The notes under the pieces: model-generated
What the model saw: the letters and a program-made list of their open reading frames with translations, nothing else
Databases searched by the model: none
Told to the model about the DNA's origin: nothing
Assembly (NCBI GenBank): GCA_963579025.1
Contig: CAUZFZ010000238.1
Coordinates: forward strand, 1 to 11,827
DNA length: 11,827 nt
From: CAUZFZ01 sp963579025
GTDB taxonomy: Bacteria; Planctomycetota; Planctomycetia; Planctomycetales; Planctomycetaceae
Direction of reading: 5' to 3'
Made by a program: the position numbers and the translations under genes
Shown here: positions 1-8,114 of the stretch, one piece after another
How the letters are laid out: every line of letters starts with the position of its first letter
Numbering within the stretch: position 1 is the first letter of the stretch

Positions 1-1
1 C

Positions 2-115
2 AATCCTGCCCGGACGCCAGAAACGTCTGCCCACAAGCAGGTCTTCATCTACGAACACGATCCTCAGAATCGCTCGTTTTCCCGCGAATTCCAGCAGCCC
101 GGGAACTGCTGTTGA
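2..115 (+). CDS. C-terminal fragment of an upstream gene (partial, 5' end outside window)
   Basis: Frame 2 is open from the window edge to a TGA at 113-115 and gives about 37 residues, including KQVFIYEHDPQNRSFSREF and a final GNCC. The mix of charged and aromatic residues looks more like real protein than the other frames here. Frame 1 is also open to a TGA just downstream, but its translation is rich in Arg, Ser and Pro and looks like a shadow. No domain can be recognised from so short a tail and no function is offered. A CAGCAG/CTGCTG inverted repeat (92-97 with 106-111) lies across the last codons; it has no T-run and is not called a terminator. Coding status is moderately likely only. 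Confidence 0.4.
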   Translation, partial: NPARTPETSAHKQVFIYEHDPQNRSFSREFQQPGNCC

Positions 116-193
116 ACGGTTGACCTTCTGCTCCCTGCCGCCATTGTGTGGCTGGCTGATTTACGACAATTGCAGCGGATTTGTCTAGGGATT

Positions 194-222
194 TTGACAT
201 TTTGACTTAATTGGGCTAGCTT
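194..222 (+). promoter_or_regulatory. Candidate sigma-70-type promoter for the DUF1559 gene
   Basis: A perfect TTGACA at 194-199 is followed after exactly 17 bases by TAGCTT at 217-222, which matches the -10 consensus at three of six positions (T, A and final T). It lies in the gap between the upstream tail (stop at 115) and the ATG at 286, leaving a leader of roughly 55 bases. A second TTGACT at 202-207 has no usable -10. The -35 match and spacing are seen directly; promoter activity is inferred, and planctomycete promoter consensus is not well enough known to me to be firm. Confidence 0.35.
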
Positions 223-285
223 GTTGGACCGTTCTTTTCAGGGTTGAGCACTATTCGTTTCATTCCTCTTTGAGAGGCAGGTCTC

Positions 286-1314
286 ATGAGTCGGATCAAG
301 GTTCTCACGCGCAGGCGCTGGTCCAGAGCATTTACTCTGATCGAACTGCTGGTCGTCATTGCGATCATAGCGATTCTGATCGCATTGCTGCTGCCGGCCG
401 TGCAGCAGGCTCGGGAGGCTGCTCGACGTTCTCAGTGCAAGAACAATCTCAAGCAGGTCGCACTGGCACTGCACAACTATCACAGCACGTCAAATACGTT
501 TCCGCAGGGGCAGTCTCGAAATGGACCAGGCAGAGGCGCCTCCTGGTGTTGCGGTGGCAATTGGCGCGTGATGATTCTGCCGTATATGGATCAGGCACCT
601 GTCTATTCGAGGATCGATTGGGCCGGCGCCTACAGCTTCGGTGGCAGCACCAATTACGCGCGTTATGCAGGTGGGGCCGAAGTGTTCGCAGGGCTCACGA
701 TGACGACATTTGTTTGCCCATCCAGCACGCTGGTGCCGAATGACTCTTCTGTCATCAACAACCCCCAACTGGGACAGGGCCATCACTATGTTGGAGTGTC
801 CGGCGCGATGGGAGTGGGCAGCTTCGGTAACGTGACCTGTGACTACGGGGGAATCGTTCGCGGCAATGGTATTATGGGTGTCAATCGGAATTCGAGGATG
901 GCCGATATTACTGACGGCAGCTCAAATACGATTATTGTGGCTGAGCAGTCTGCCCGCGTGAATGTCAGCGGCACGGACAAAAACTTAACGAACAATTACT
1001 ACGGCGGCTGGTCGGGCTATGCCGGACCCCAGGCGACTGACCGCGTCGGACGCCCCCACTGGGGAGCCGGCACTACGTGCATCCGGTACAAAATCAACTT
1101 AGGCAATGGCAGAAATAAGCCTGTGAGCGCAAGTTCTATTCCTGGAGCGGACAACACGTGGGACTTCAACACGATCGTCAATTCGTTCCACACCGGCGGG
1201 ATTCACGTCGGCCTGGCAGATGGTAGTGTCCGTTTTCTGTCGGACAGCATTAACTTCACGACTTTCAACAGGCTTGGGTCAATGAATGATGGGGATGTGG
1301 TCGGTAACTTCTGA
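286..1314 (+). CDS. DUF1559 pseudopilin-like protein (prepilin N-terminus, H-x9-DG C-terminus)
   Basis: A 342-residue planctomycete-type pseudopilin-like protein. The N-terminus has a basic stretch (RRRWSRA, residues 9-15) followed by FTLIELLVVIAIIAIL from residue 16. This is a type IV prepilin/type II secretion leader with probable cleavage after Ala15 and the usual Glu at +5 (Glu20). Ala instead of Gly at -1 is a mild departure from consensus. The family's QQAREAARRSQC segment follows, then a DGSSNT motif at about 210-215 and an H-x9-DG motif at 302-313. Length is normal for DUF1559 (about 300-400). The ATG at 286 is preceded by GAGAGG at 272-277, 8 bases away. The protein should sit in the membrane with a globular extracytoplasmic head. 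The family is hugely expanded in planctomycetes and its members have no settled function. The gene appears to be transcribed alone, between a candidate promoter and a strong terminator. Confidence 0.96.
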   Translation: MSRIKVLTRRRWSRAFTLIELLVVIAIIAILIALLLPAVQQAREAARRSQCKNNLKQVALALHNYHSTSNTFPQGQSRNGPGRGASWCCGGNWRVMILPYMDQAPVYSRIDWAGAYSFGGSTNYARYAGGAEVFAGLTMTTFVCPSSTLVPNDSSVINNPQLGQGHHYVGVSGAMGVGSFGNVTCDYGGIVRGNGIMGVNRNSRMADITDGSSNTIIVAEQSARVNVSGTDKNLTNNYYGGWSGYAGPQATDRVGRPHWGAGTTCIRYKINLGNGRNKPVSASSIPGADNTWDFNTIVNSFHTGGIHVGLADGSVRFLSDSINFTTFNRLGSMNDGDVVGNF

Positions 1315-1341
1315 TCTCTTCAACGAATGAGTTGCACACAC

Positions 1342-1380
1342 CGGCTGGACCGTACTGTTCAGGTCCGGCCGTTTTTTTCT
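1342..1380 (+). terminator. Rho-independent terminator after the DUF1559 gene
   Basis: The arms CGGCTGGACC (1342-1351) and GGTCCGGCCG (1362-1371) pair over ten positions, with one G-T wobble and a 10-base loop. Seven T residues follow directly (1372-1378). Stem strength, loop size and T-tract all fit an intrinsic terminator. It separates the DUF1559 gene from the lipoprotein gene, which starts only 34 bases past the hairpin's T-tract region. Confidence 0.9.
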
Positions 1381-1414
1381 GACAGTTTCCCCACATAGAC
1401 GATGGGATTATGGG

Positions 1415-1876
1415 ATGAGACCGAGTTTGAAGTCCTGGCGGTTTGGCCTCACGGCACTTGTGTTGTCTCTACTGACAACGGGTTGTGGCTCTGGCAACAA
1501 CCAGGAGGGTCCCACCGGAGAAGTCGAAGGCACTGTTACGTTGAATGGAGAGCCATTAGCTGGCGGGGGAATCTCTTTCTACGACGCGGAAACGGGTAAC
1601 TCAGTCGGTGGAGCGATCGTAAACGGTACATTCAAGTTCTCGGAATCTGTCCCAGCAGGCGAATATCTGGTTGCTGTTCAGCCGCCACCACCGCCCCAAC
1701 CGGACGACCAGGCCTCTGGTGAGCTGGCCAGTGTCGTTGATGTTATTCCGGATGGATACAAGGACGGCAGCACGTCAGGGCTTGTTGCGACCGTCGTTGA
1801 GGGACCGAATTCACTCGACTTCAAATTGTCTGAAGATGGCCCCAGTCAGGCATCCGGTGACGAAGTAACACCGTAG
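1415..1876 (+). CDS. Lipoprotein, carboxypeptidase-regulatory/transthyretin-like
   Basis: A 153-residue predicted lipoprotein. Residues 1-23 form a signal peptide (basic start, hydrophobic core LTALVLSLL) ending in TTGC, with Cys24 as the lipidated residue. Thr rather than Leu at -3 is somewhat unusual. The mature part has GTVTLNGEPLAGGGISFY (39-56), typical of the small beta-sandwich fold seen in planctomycete lipoproteins, then an AGEY strand. A proline run (90-94) is followed by the IPDGYKDGSTSGL segment and a final DFKL strand, also typical of the group. In planctomycetes such lipoproteins often follow DUF1559 genes, as here; the function is unknown. The ATG at 1415 has only a weak purine-rich upstream sequence. 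An overlapping ATG at 1402 in another frame is a shadow. The terminator upstream means this gene needs its own promoter or read-through; I see no clear promoter in the short gap. Confidence 0.9.
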   Translation: MRPSLKSWRFGLTALVLSLLTTGCGSGNNQEGPTGEVEGTVTLNGEPLAGGGISFYDAETGNSVGGAIVNGTFKFSESVPAGEYLVAVQPPPPPQPDDQASGELASVVDVIPDGYKDGSTSGLVATVVEGPNSLDFKLSEDGPSQASGDEVTP

Positions 1877-1987
1877 TCGTATACCATTGGTGGTTGGAGG
1901 CAGGTGTCGGCGACGGGCTGGTCCTGTCGACGACTCATTGAAAGAGATCGTTGATAGTCGCGTCGTGGTGATCCGTCGATTGGTGTT

Positions 1988-2002
1988 GGTGGCTTTGCCA
2001 CC
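1988..2002 (+). repeat. Perfect short hairpin upstream of the first TPR/propeller gene
   Basis: GGTGGC (1988-1993), loop TTT, GCCACC (1997-2002): a perfect 6-bp stem with a 3-base loop. It sits 36 bases before the ATG at 2039, within the 162-base gap after the lipoprotein gene. No T-run follows, so it is not a standard intrinsic terminator. It could be a leader structure or a chance palindrome. The rest of the gap (1877-2038) shows no clear promoter. Confidence 0.4.
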
Positions 2003-2038
2003 CCGGCGCTCCATGTTCAGGCAAGCCAACCGCATGTG

Positions 2039-5035
2039 ATGTCCGCTCAAGACGACCACCAGACGCGAGCCGAGCGATATGCAGCTCAAAGACGTAGACG
2101 GTCATTAGTGATTCTACGGCTGGGTGGTGCTCTGATCGGTGGCGTCGTCGTGGCAGTTCTCTGGTGGAATCGAGCGACACACTTCACGACTGCCGATCAC
2201 CTGACTCGGGCTCAGGCAGCATTTGAAGAGAGTGATTTCGCAGCGGCGCGCCGGCAGGCCGCGCTGGTCCTGAAACGGGATTCCCGGAACGTTGCGGCCC
2301 TGCTCCTTGACGGTAAGTGTCTGGAAGCGATTGGGCGCAGTGCAGCGGCTGCAAGAGCTTTTGCAAAGGTTCCGGATGGACATCGGCCGTTTTCCTGCGA
2401 GGCAGGCTGGCGCCGCGGACGCATTCAGTTGATGTCACTGGGGCAGCCTGCGGAAGCCGAACAGTCTTACCGTCGTGCCCTTCGAGACGATCCAGAATCC
2501 ATAGAGGCGCACCAGGGGCTGGCTGTCGTCTACGGGTTGTCCGGCCAGTGGTGGCGCCAGATCCCTCACCGGTTGGCAATGATCCGCGCGGACAAACAGC
2601 GGCGCGTCGACCTCTTTTCGATGGCACTCGCAGAGAATTCGATGGAGGTCTCTCTCGACGTCGCTCGTTTGCGACAGGTGTCTCCGGATGACCCGCTGGT
2701 CCTGCTTGCAGCGGCGCGTCTGGCCGTCGAAGAGGAAGAGTATCAAACTGCGGCGACAATGCTGCAATCCTGCATTCGCACCGTGCCCGAGCTGTTTCAG
2801 GCCCACGTTCGACTGGGTGAACTTTACCACGAGTCAGGCAACGAGCGGGAATTTCAGGCGTGGAGTCGAAGTCTGCCTGCGGCTGCGAACGCGCACCCCA
2901 CGACCTGGGTGTTGCGTGGCAAATGGGCGCTGATTCACTCCACTCCGGAAGTTGCATTGCGTTGTTTTTGCGAGGCGATCGAAAGAGACGCGAACCAGCC
3001 GGACGCACTGTACCAGGCCGGCCAGATCCTCACTGCGATGCGGCGTGACGAGGATGCATCCCCGTTCCTGCAGAGATCCCGAATACTGCAGGAGTTTCTA
3101 AACACCGCGAAGATCGTTGACGCCGACGACGACCTGATGGCGATGCAACGTGTCGCCGCGCTTGCGGAAAAGCTGGGCAATACGTGGGAAGCGTATGGAT
3201 GGTCGGCGCTGGCGATGTTGCATCCTCAACAACCGGCCTGGGCGAAAGAGGCAGTCGGGCGAATGAGGCCGCGATTAGCAAAACTCGCGTTGAAGCGAAC
3301 GGAAGCGAAGTTCAACCCGACGGTGAATCTCGACTATCGGTTGTTCCCCCTGCCATCTATTTCGGCTCCTGAAGCTGACTCAGTGCCAGATGTAGTTCTG
3401 AACGATTCACTTCGAAGATTCTCGTTTGACGATCAGGCGGCTGCGGCTGATATCACGTTTCAGTACTTCAACGGATCGAGGGCTGTTCAGAACGGGATGA
3501 AGTACATGTACGAAGTCATCGGCGGCGGTGTTGCAGTGCTGGATGTCAACTGCGACCTGCAGCCTGATCTGTACTTCACTCAAGGGTGTCACTGGCCGGT
3601 TGATGAAACGCGTTTTGAGCACCTCGACCGCCTGTACGTCAATCAGGGAGATCAGCGATTCGTCGACGTCACCGAGTCGTGCGGGATTCGTGAAAATCGA
3701 TTCAGTCAGGGAGTTTCCGCGGGCGACTTTGATTCTGATGGTTTCCCCGACCTGCTGGTGGCCAACATCGGTCGAAACCGTCTCTATCGAAACAACGGAG
3801 ACGGAACATTCTCCGATGTCAGTGTCGACGTGGGATTCACCCGTGACGACTGGACGACCAGTTGTGCCATCTCGGACCTGACCGGGGACGGACACCCGGA
3901 GCTGTATCTCGTCAACTATCTCTCAGGGACCGATGTGTTTACTCGGACTTGTGGCGAGCACGGTCAGGCAACGTGCCTGCCGCAGCATTTCGACGCTGCC
4001 GATGACCGCCTTTTCTGGAACGCGGGTGACGGGAGTTTTCAGGACGTCACCGAAAGTTCCGGCATCACGGTTGCTGACGGTAAGGGCCTGGGCATCGCTG
4101 TCGCATCATTCGATGGTTCCAATCGTCCGCACGTATTCATCGCAAATGACACCGTGATGAATTCTTACTTCGTGAACCAGACGGTCAATCCGGACGGTCC
4201 ACCCCGGTTTCGCGAACAGGCGTTAATCACGGGCCTCGCCATGAACGCCGCTGGCCGCGTGCAGGCGTGCATGGGCGTGGCTGCGGGAGACGCTGATGGC
4301 GACGGAGAAGCCGAATTGTTCGTCACCAACTTTCACGGAGAGGCAAACTCATACTACCAACTCTCAAGCGGGGCATTTCAAGAGGTGGCAATGAAGAACG
4401 GCCTGCGGCAACCGAGCCTGTCGAAGCTTGGTTTCGGGACTCAGTTTCTGGATGCGAACCTGGACGGCTGGCTCGACCTTCTGATCGCGAACGGACATAT
4501 CGATGACTTCAGCGAAGACGGCCGGACGGAATACCAGATGCAGCCACAGTTCATGGCCAACATCGGGAAGGGACGATTTCGTGAAGTCGATTCGTCGACA
4601 CTCGGCCGTTACTTTGAAAGCCGCTTTCTCGGGCGTGCGCTGGCGCGGCTCGATTGGAATGGTGACGGACGCGAAGATGCCGTTGTATCTCACCTGGACG
4701 CGCCGGTTGCCCTGCTCACAAACACCGTGCAGGAACACGGCGGGTTTGTGACACTGCGTTTGCGAGGTGTTCAATCGAGCCGCGACGCAATCGGATCGAT
4801 AGTTCAGGTACAGCTGAAGGACCGTACGATCACGCGTCAGTTAATGGCCGGTGACGGTTTTCACGCCTCAAACGAACGGAGTCTGGTTTTTGGACTCGGT
4901 GTCGACAAAGTCGTCCAGAACCTGACCGTGCGCTGGCCATCCGGGCGTCGTGAGGAATTCACCCAACTGCCTGTGAACACGCATTGGATTGCGATCGAGG
5001 GGGCCGGTGAGTTGTTTCAAGTGGATTTGCGATGA
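2039..5035 (+). CDS. Membrane-anchored TPR / FG-GAP propeller / ASPIC-UnbV protein (CRTAC1 family), copy 1
   Basis: A 998-residue protein from the ATG at 2039; an in-frame GTG directly before it (2036) would add one residue. A basic N-terminus (QRRRRSL, about 17-23) precedes one membrane helix (about 24-43), so the bulk should be extracytoplasmic. Residues about 50-420 are TPR-like helical pairs. From about 470 comes a CRTAC1-type propeller with seven blade-loop positions near 502, 563, 613, 690, 751, 805 and 872; the clearest is DFDSDGFPD at 563. An ASPIC/UnbV domain with an RWPSGR motif ends the chain (about 900-985). Conserved cysteines (TSC, C-x7-CLPQHF, ACMG) suggest an oxidising compartment. 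Loop 1 (D-V-N-C-D-L) and loop 4 (S-F-D-G-S-N) depart from D-x-D-x-D-G. The next gene is a full-length paralogue. No enzyme domain is seen; a scaffold or ligand-binding role is inference. The Shine-Dalgarno sequence is weak. Confidence 0.95.
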   Translation: MSAQDDHQTRAERYAAQRRRRSLVILRLGGALIGGVVVAVLWWNRATHFTTADHLTRAQAAFEESDFAAARRQAALVLKRDSRNVAALLLDGKCLEAIGRSAAAARAFAKVPDGHRPFSCEAGWRRGRIQLMSLGQPAEAEQSYRRALRDDPESIEAHQGLAVVYGLSGQWWRQIPHRLAMIRADKQRRVDLFSMALAENSMEVSLDVARLRQVSPDDPLVLLAAARLAVEEEEYQTAATMLQSCIRTVPELFQAHVRLGELYHESGNEREFQAWSRSLPAAANAHPTTWVLRGKWALIHSTPEVALRCFCEAIERDANQPDALYQAGQILTAMRRDEDASPFLQRSRILQEFLNTAKIVDADDDLMAMQRVAALAEKLGNTWEAYGWSALAMLHPQQPAWAKEAVGRMRPRLAKLALKRTEAKFNPTVNLDYRLFPLPSISAPEADSVPDVVLNDSLRRFSFDDQAAAADITFQYFNGSRAVQNGMKYMYEVIGGGVAVLDVNCDLQPDLYFTQGCHWPVDETRFEHLDRLYVNQGDQRFVDVTESCGIRENRFSQGVSAGDFDSDGFPDLLVANIGRNRLYRNNGDGTFSDVSVDVGFTRDDWTTSCAISDLTGDGHPELYLVNYLSGTDVFTRTCGEHGQATCLPQHFDAADDRLFWNAGDGSFQDVTESSGITVADGKGLGIAVASFDGSNRPHVFIANDTVMNSYFVNQTVNPDGPPRFREQALITGLAMNAAGRVQACMGVAAGDADGDGEAELFVTNFHGEANSYYQLSSGAFQEVAMKNGLRQPSLSKLGFGTQFLDANLDGWLDLLIANGHIDDFSEDGRTEYQMQPQFMANIGKGRFREVDSSTLGRYFESRFLGRALARLDWNGDGREDAVVSHLDAPVALLTNTVQEHGGFVTLRLRGVQSSRDAIGSIVQVQLKDRTITRQLMAGDGFHASNERSLVFGLGVDKVVQNLTVRWPSGRREEFTQLPVNTHWIAIEGAGELFQVDLR

Positions 5036-5092
5036 GAATCCACGTGGCGCTGCAGTTGACCATGTCCACGCACTCTTGAGGCCTGAATCGCA

Positions 5093-8062
5093 ATGAGCGA
5101 GGCGGCTGAAAACAGCCGAAGTCGGCACCTTTCACGCCGCCGATTCCTGGCAGCAATGGCGTTCCTGTCGACAGTCTCGCTCGGGATGTACCTCCTTCTG
5201 CGTCCCAGCGTCGAAACGCTCCTTCAGGAAAGCCAGCGGCACTTCGATATGGGTGACTGGCAGGAGTCGCTCGACATGTCCGAGGTTGTCCTGGCACGCG
5301 ACGCGGGGTCGGTTGCGGCGCTGGTCCTGGCAGGCGACGCGTGTTTCTCGCTGGAAGAGTACGACCGGGCGCTGGCGTATTATCGTCAAGTTCCGGTTGG
5401 GCCGTCAGCCAGCGCCATTCACGCTCGGTTTCGGTGTGGGCGGATTGAGTTACATCATGTCGCTGACACCGCCAGAGCCGAAGCGAGTTTTCGTGCCGCG
5501 CTGAGTCATGAGCCCGAAAACCCGAACGGGTTGTTTCAACTGGTCAGCCTGCTGGGTATCCAGGCACGGCAACAGGAAGCCGTTCCGTTCGTGTTGCGAC
5601 TTTTCCGGCAAGGCGTCTTCCACGAGGACCTGCTTGGATTATTGGATTCGCCGGGCTCGGCGCTGTTCAATCTCAGTGAGCTGAATCGCTATAGCCGAGT
5701 CACACCCAAACATCCGGCGGTCCTCATCGGTCTGGCCTGGCACGCGAGGAATTCTGGACAGACCGAAGAAGCCATTGAACTCCTGACCGAATCGGTCCGG
5801 TCGAAACCGCCGATTCCCGAATCGCGCATTGCTCTGGCGATGTTGCTGTGGGAAACGAGTCAATTCGTACGTGTGCAATCACTGCTGGCCGAAGAACAAA
5901 CGTGTTCGATCAGCGATCCACGTTTGTGGGTTGTTCGCGGAAAACTGGCCGAACGCAACGGTCAATCTCTCGCAGCCGTGCGGTGTTTCTGGGAGGCCTC
6001 GCAGCAGAGCCCGACTGATCGAACCGCTATGTACCAGTTGTATCAATATCTGATTCAGTCGGGCGATGAGCCGCGTGCGAAGTTACTGCAGGAACGTTTG
6101 CAGCAACTGCAAACGCTACGTGAGCAGCGCGACCTTGTTGTTTCGACAGAGCATTCCACCAGTCAGCCCATCAGGCAGCTTGTCATCGGTCTGGAACGCG
6201 TCGAGCGACTGTGGGAAGCATGGGGATGGTGCATCATCGCAAATGACCGGTTCCCCGCTGCTGGGTGGGCCATGCAACGAGCCACCGCGCTGCGTGAATC
6301 GTTGCAGTCAGCACCACTCACGGTGGTTTGTCGCAGCAATCGATCACTGGCGATTGACTTGTCGCATCTTCCATTGCCGCAGTGGAATTCAAAGTCGCAA
6401 GACGGCCCCCCGTCTCCGGATGGGTCCGACAAAGTGGTGTCCTTTCGCGACGACTCACGTTCGGCCGGGATTCACTTCCAGTACTACAACAGCCCTTCGA
6501 CAGCCGGCGAAGGGCAGCGCATGTACGAATTCAATGGCGGCGGATGTGGCGTCCTGGACTACGACATGGATGGCTGGCCTGACCTGTACTTCACACAGGG
6601 ATGCCAATGGGCCAGGCGCGACGAGCGCTCCGAGCACGTCGACCAGTTGTTCCGGAATTCCGGCACCGGCAGTTTTGACGACGTGACCATGTTGGCAGGC
6701 ATTTTCGAGAGTCGCTTCAGCACGGGGATCACCGTCGGCGATTTCGACAACGACGGTTTTCCGGACCTCTACGTTGCGAATATCGGACGGAATCGGCTGT
6801 ATCGAAACAACGGCGACGGGGTGTTTGAAGACGTTACGAACGAAGCAGGAGTCGACGATCCGCGCTGGTCAACGAGTTGTGTCCTGGCGGACCTTAACGG
6901 AGATTCGCTGCCCGATCTTTATTCGGTCAATTACCTGACCGGCGAATCTGTGTTTGAACGCGTCTGTCAGCATGAAGACGGTCGCCCGCGGATTTGCTTG
7001 CCATTTCACTTTCCGGCCGCACAGGATCAGTTGTTCCTGAACATGGGTAACGGACGATTCTCCAACGTCACCGAAGAGTGCGGCGTTCAGGTTCCGAATG
7101 GAAAAGGGTTGGGCGTTGTTGCTGCCGATTGGGGAGGCGACGGCCGCCTCAGTCTGTTTGTGGCCAACGACACGGTTGGAAATTTCCTGTTTGTTAATGA
7201 CGGTACGTCCGAAAGTGGAATCCCGCGATTTGTGGAAAGCGGGCTGATGGTCGGAGTGGCCGTCAACGGTGACGGCAAGGCCGAAGGCTGCATGGGGATC
7301 GCTGCTGGTGATGCGAATGATGACGGCAGTCTGGATTTGTTCGTCACGAATTTCCTGCGTGAATCCAACACTCTGTACCAGTCCCTGGGAGACATGACGT
7401 TTGACGACGTCACGCAACGGGTGGGGCTTGCGGAACCCGGGTGTAACCTGCTGGGGTTCGGGACGCAGTTCCTCGATGCCGATCTCGACGGTCATCTCGA
7501 TCTGTTAGTCGCGAACGGTCACATCGATGACTATCGTCGATACGGTCGGCCCTACCGGATGCCCGCACAGTGCTTCGTGAATAGCGGGAACGGCCGGTTC
7601 ATCGAGCAGCCGGCGAATCAGTTGGGGCCGTATTTCAGCCGTAAACTACTGGGCCGCGGGTTGGCTCGAGTCGACTGGAACCGTGACGGCCTGGAAGACG
7701 CAGTGATTTCACATCTCGATCAACCCGCCGCTTTGTTGACCAACACGACGGAACAGCCAAGCCAATTCGTAGCCGTTCGATTGCGCGGCGTTGAATCATC
7801 GAGGGACGCCATCGGGACGACGGTCGTTGTCCACACACAGGACCGCACCATCATGCGTCAACTGACTGCCGGTGACGGCTATCAGGCCAGCAACGAGCGA
7901 CGATTGGTTTTCGGCCTTTCGGACTCCGCGAGCGTGAAGCGGATTGACATCGCGTGGCCGTCAGGGAAGCTCGCCTCCTACGCCGATCTGGAAGCGGACG
8001 CCGACTACCTCGTGATCGAGGGAGCCGAACGCGCGTACCAGCTTGATGGGCCTGGTTTTTGA
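5093..8062 (+). CDS. Membrane-anchored TPR / FG-GAP propeller / ASPIC-UnbV protein (CRTAC1 family), copy 2
   Basis: A 989-residue paralogue of the gene just upstream, with the same domain order throughout. The N-terminus holds SRRRFL (14-19), which fits the twin-arginine S-R-R-x-F-L pattern, followed by a hydrophobic segment (about 20-37). No A-x-A cleavage site is obvious, so it may stay as a signal anchor. TPR-like repeats cover about 45-400. Seven propeller loops start near residues 489, 550, 600, 679, 740, 795 and 861, with DYDMDGWPD and DFDNDGFPD canonical. The ASPIC/UnbV domain with WPSGK fills about 885-980. In the first propeller blades I count by hand 64 of about 100 aligned residues identical to copy 1, including an unbroken match DFD-x-DGFPDL-x-VANIGRNRLYRNNGDG. 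The gap from copy 1 is 57 bases, so co-transcription is likely. GAGG at 5078-5081 lies 11 bases before the ATG. No catalytic residues recognised. Confidence 0.95.
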   Translation: MSEAAENSRSRHLSRRRFLAAMAFLSTVSLGMYLLLRPSVETLLQESQRHFDMGDWQESLDMSEVVLARDAGSVAALVLAGDACFSLEEYDRALAYYRQVPVGPSASAIHARFRCGRIELHHVADTARAEASFRAALSHEPENPNGLFQLVSLLGIQARQQEAVPFVLRLFRQGVFHEDLLGLLDSPGSALFNLSELNRYSRVTPKHPAVLIGLAWHARNSGQTEEAIELLTESVRSKPPIPESRIALAMLLWETSQFVRVQSLLAEEQTCSISDPRLWVVRGKLAERNGQSLAAVRCFWEASQQSPTDRTAMYQLYQYLIQSGDEPRAKLLQERLQQLQTLREQRDLVVSTEHSTSQPIRQLVIGLERVERLWEAWGWCIIANDRFPAAGWAMQRATALRESLQSAPLTVVCRSNRSLAIDLSHLPLPQWNSKSQDGPPSPDGSDKVVSFRDDSRSAGIHFQYYNSPSTAGEGQRMYEFNGGGCGVLDYDMDGWPDLYFTQGCQWARRDERSEHVDQLFRNSGTGSFDDVTMLAGIFESRFSTGITVGDFDNDGFPDLYVANIGRNRLYRNNGDGVFEDVTNEAGVDDPRWSTSCVLADLNGDSLPDLYSVNYLTGESVFERVCQHEDGRPRICLPFHFPAAQDQLFLNMGNGRFSNVTEECGVQVPNGKGLGVVAADWGGDGRLSLFVANDTVGNFLFVNDGTSESGIPRFVESGLMVGVAVNGDGKAEGCMGIAAGDANDDGSLDLFVTNFLRESNTLYQSLGDMTFDDVTQRVGLAEPGCNLLGFGTQFLDADLDGHLDLLVANGHIDDYRRYGRPYRMPAQCFVNSGNGRFIEQPANQLGPYFSRKLLGRGLARVDWNRDGLEDAVISHLDQPAALLTNTTEQPSQFVAVRLRGVESSRDAIGTTVVVHTQDRTIMRQLTAGDGYQASNERRLVFGLSDSASVKRIDIAWPSGKLASYADLEADADYLVIEGAERAYQLDGPGF

Positions 8063-8114
8063 ATTCCGAAGAAGGTGGCAGTGAAGAATGAATCGGCGTG
8101 GAGCATTTCATCGC

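Noticed and set aside
270..743. + strand frame overlapping the DUF1559 gene from 270
   Set aside because: Another frame of the same region has the unmistakable prepilin leader and DUF1559 motifs with a good ribosome site; this one is low-complexity and Ser/Arg-rich.
2184..3008. - strand open frame (274 codons) opposite the first TPR region
   Set aside because: The product is rich in Arg, Pro, Ser and Ala with no domain pattern, and it lies wholly within a confident + strand TPR-coding region.
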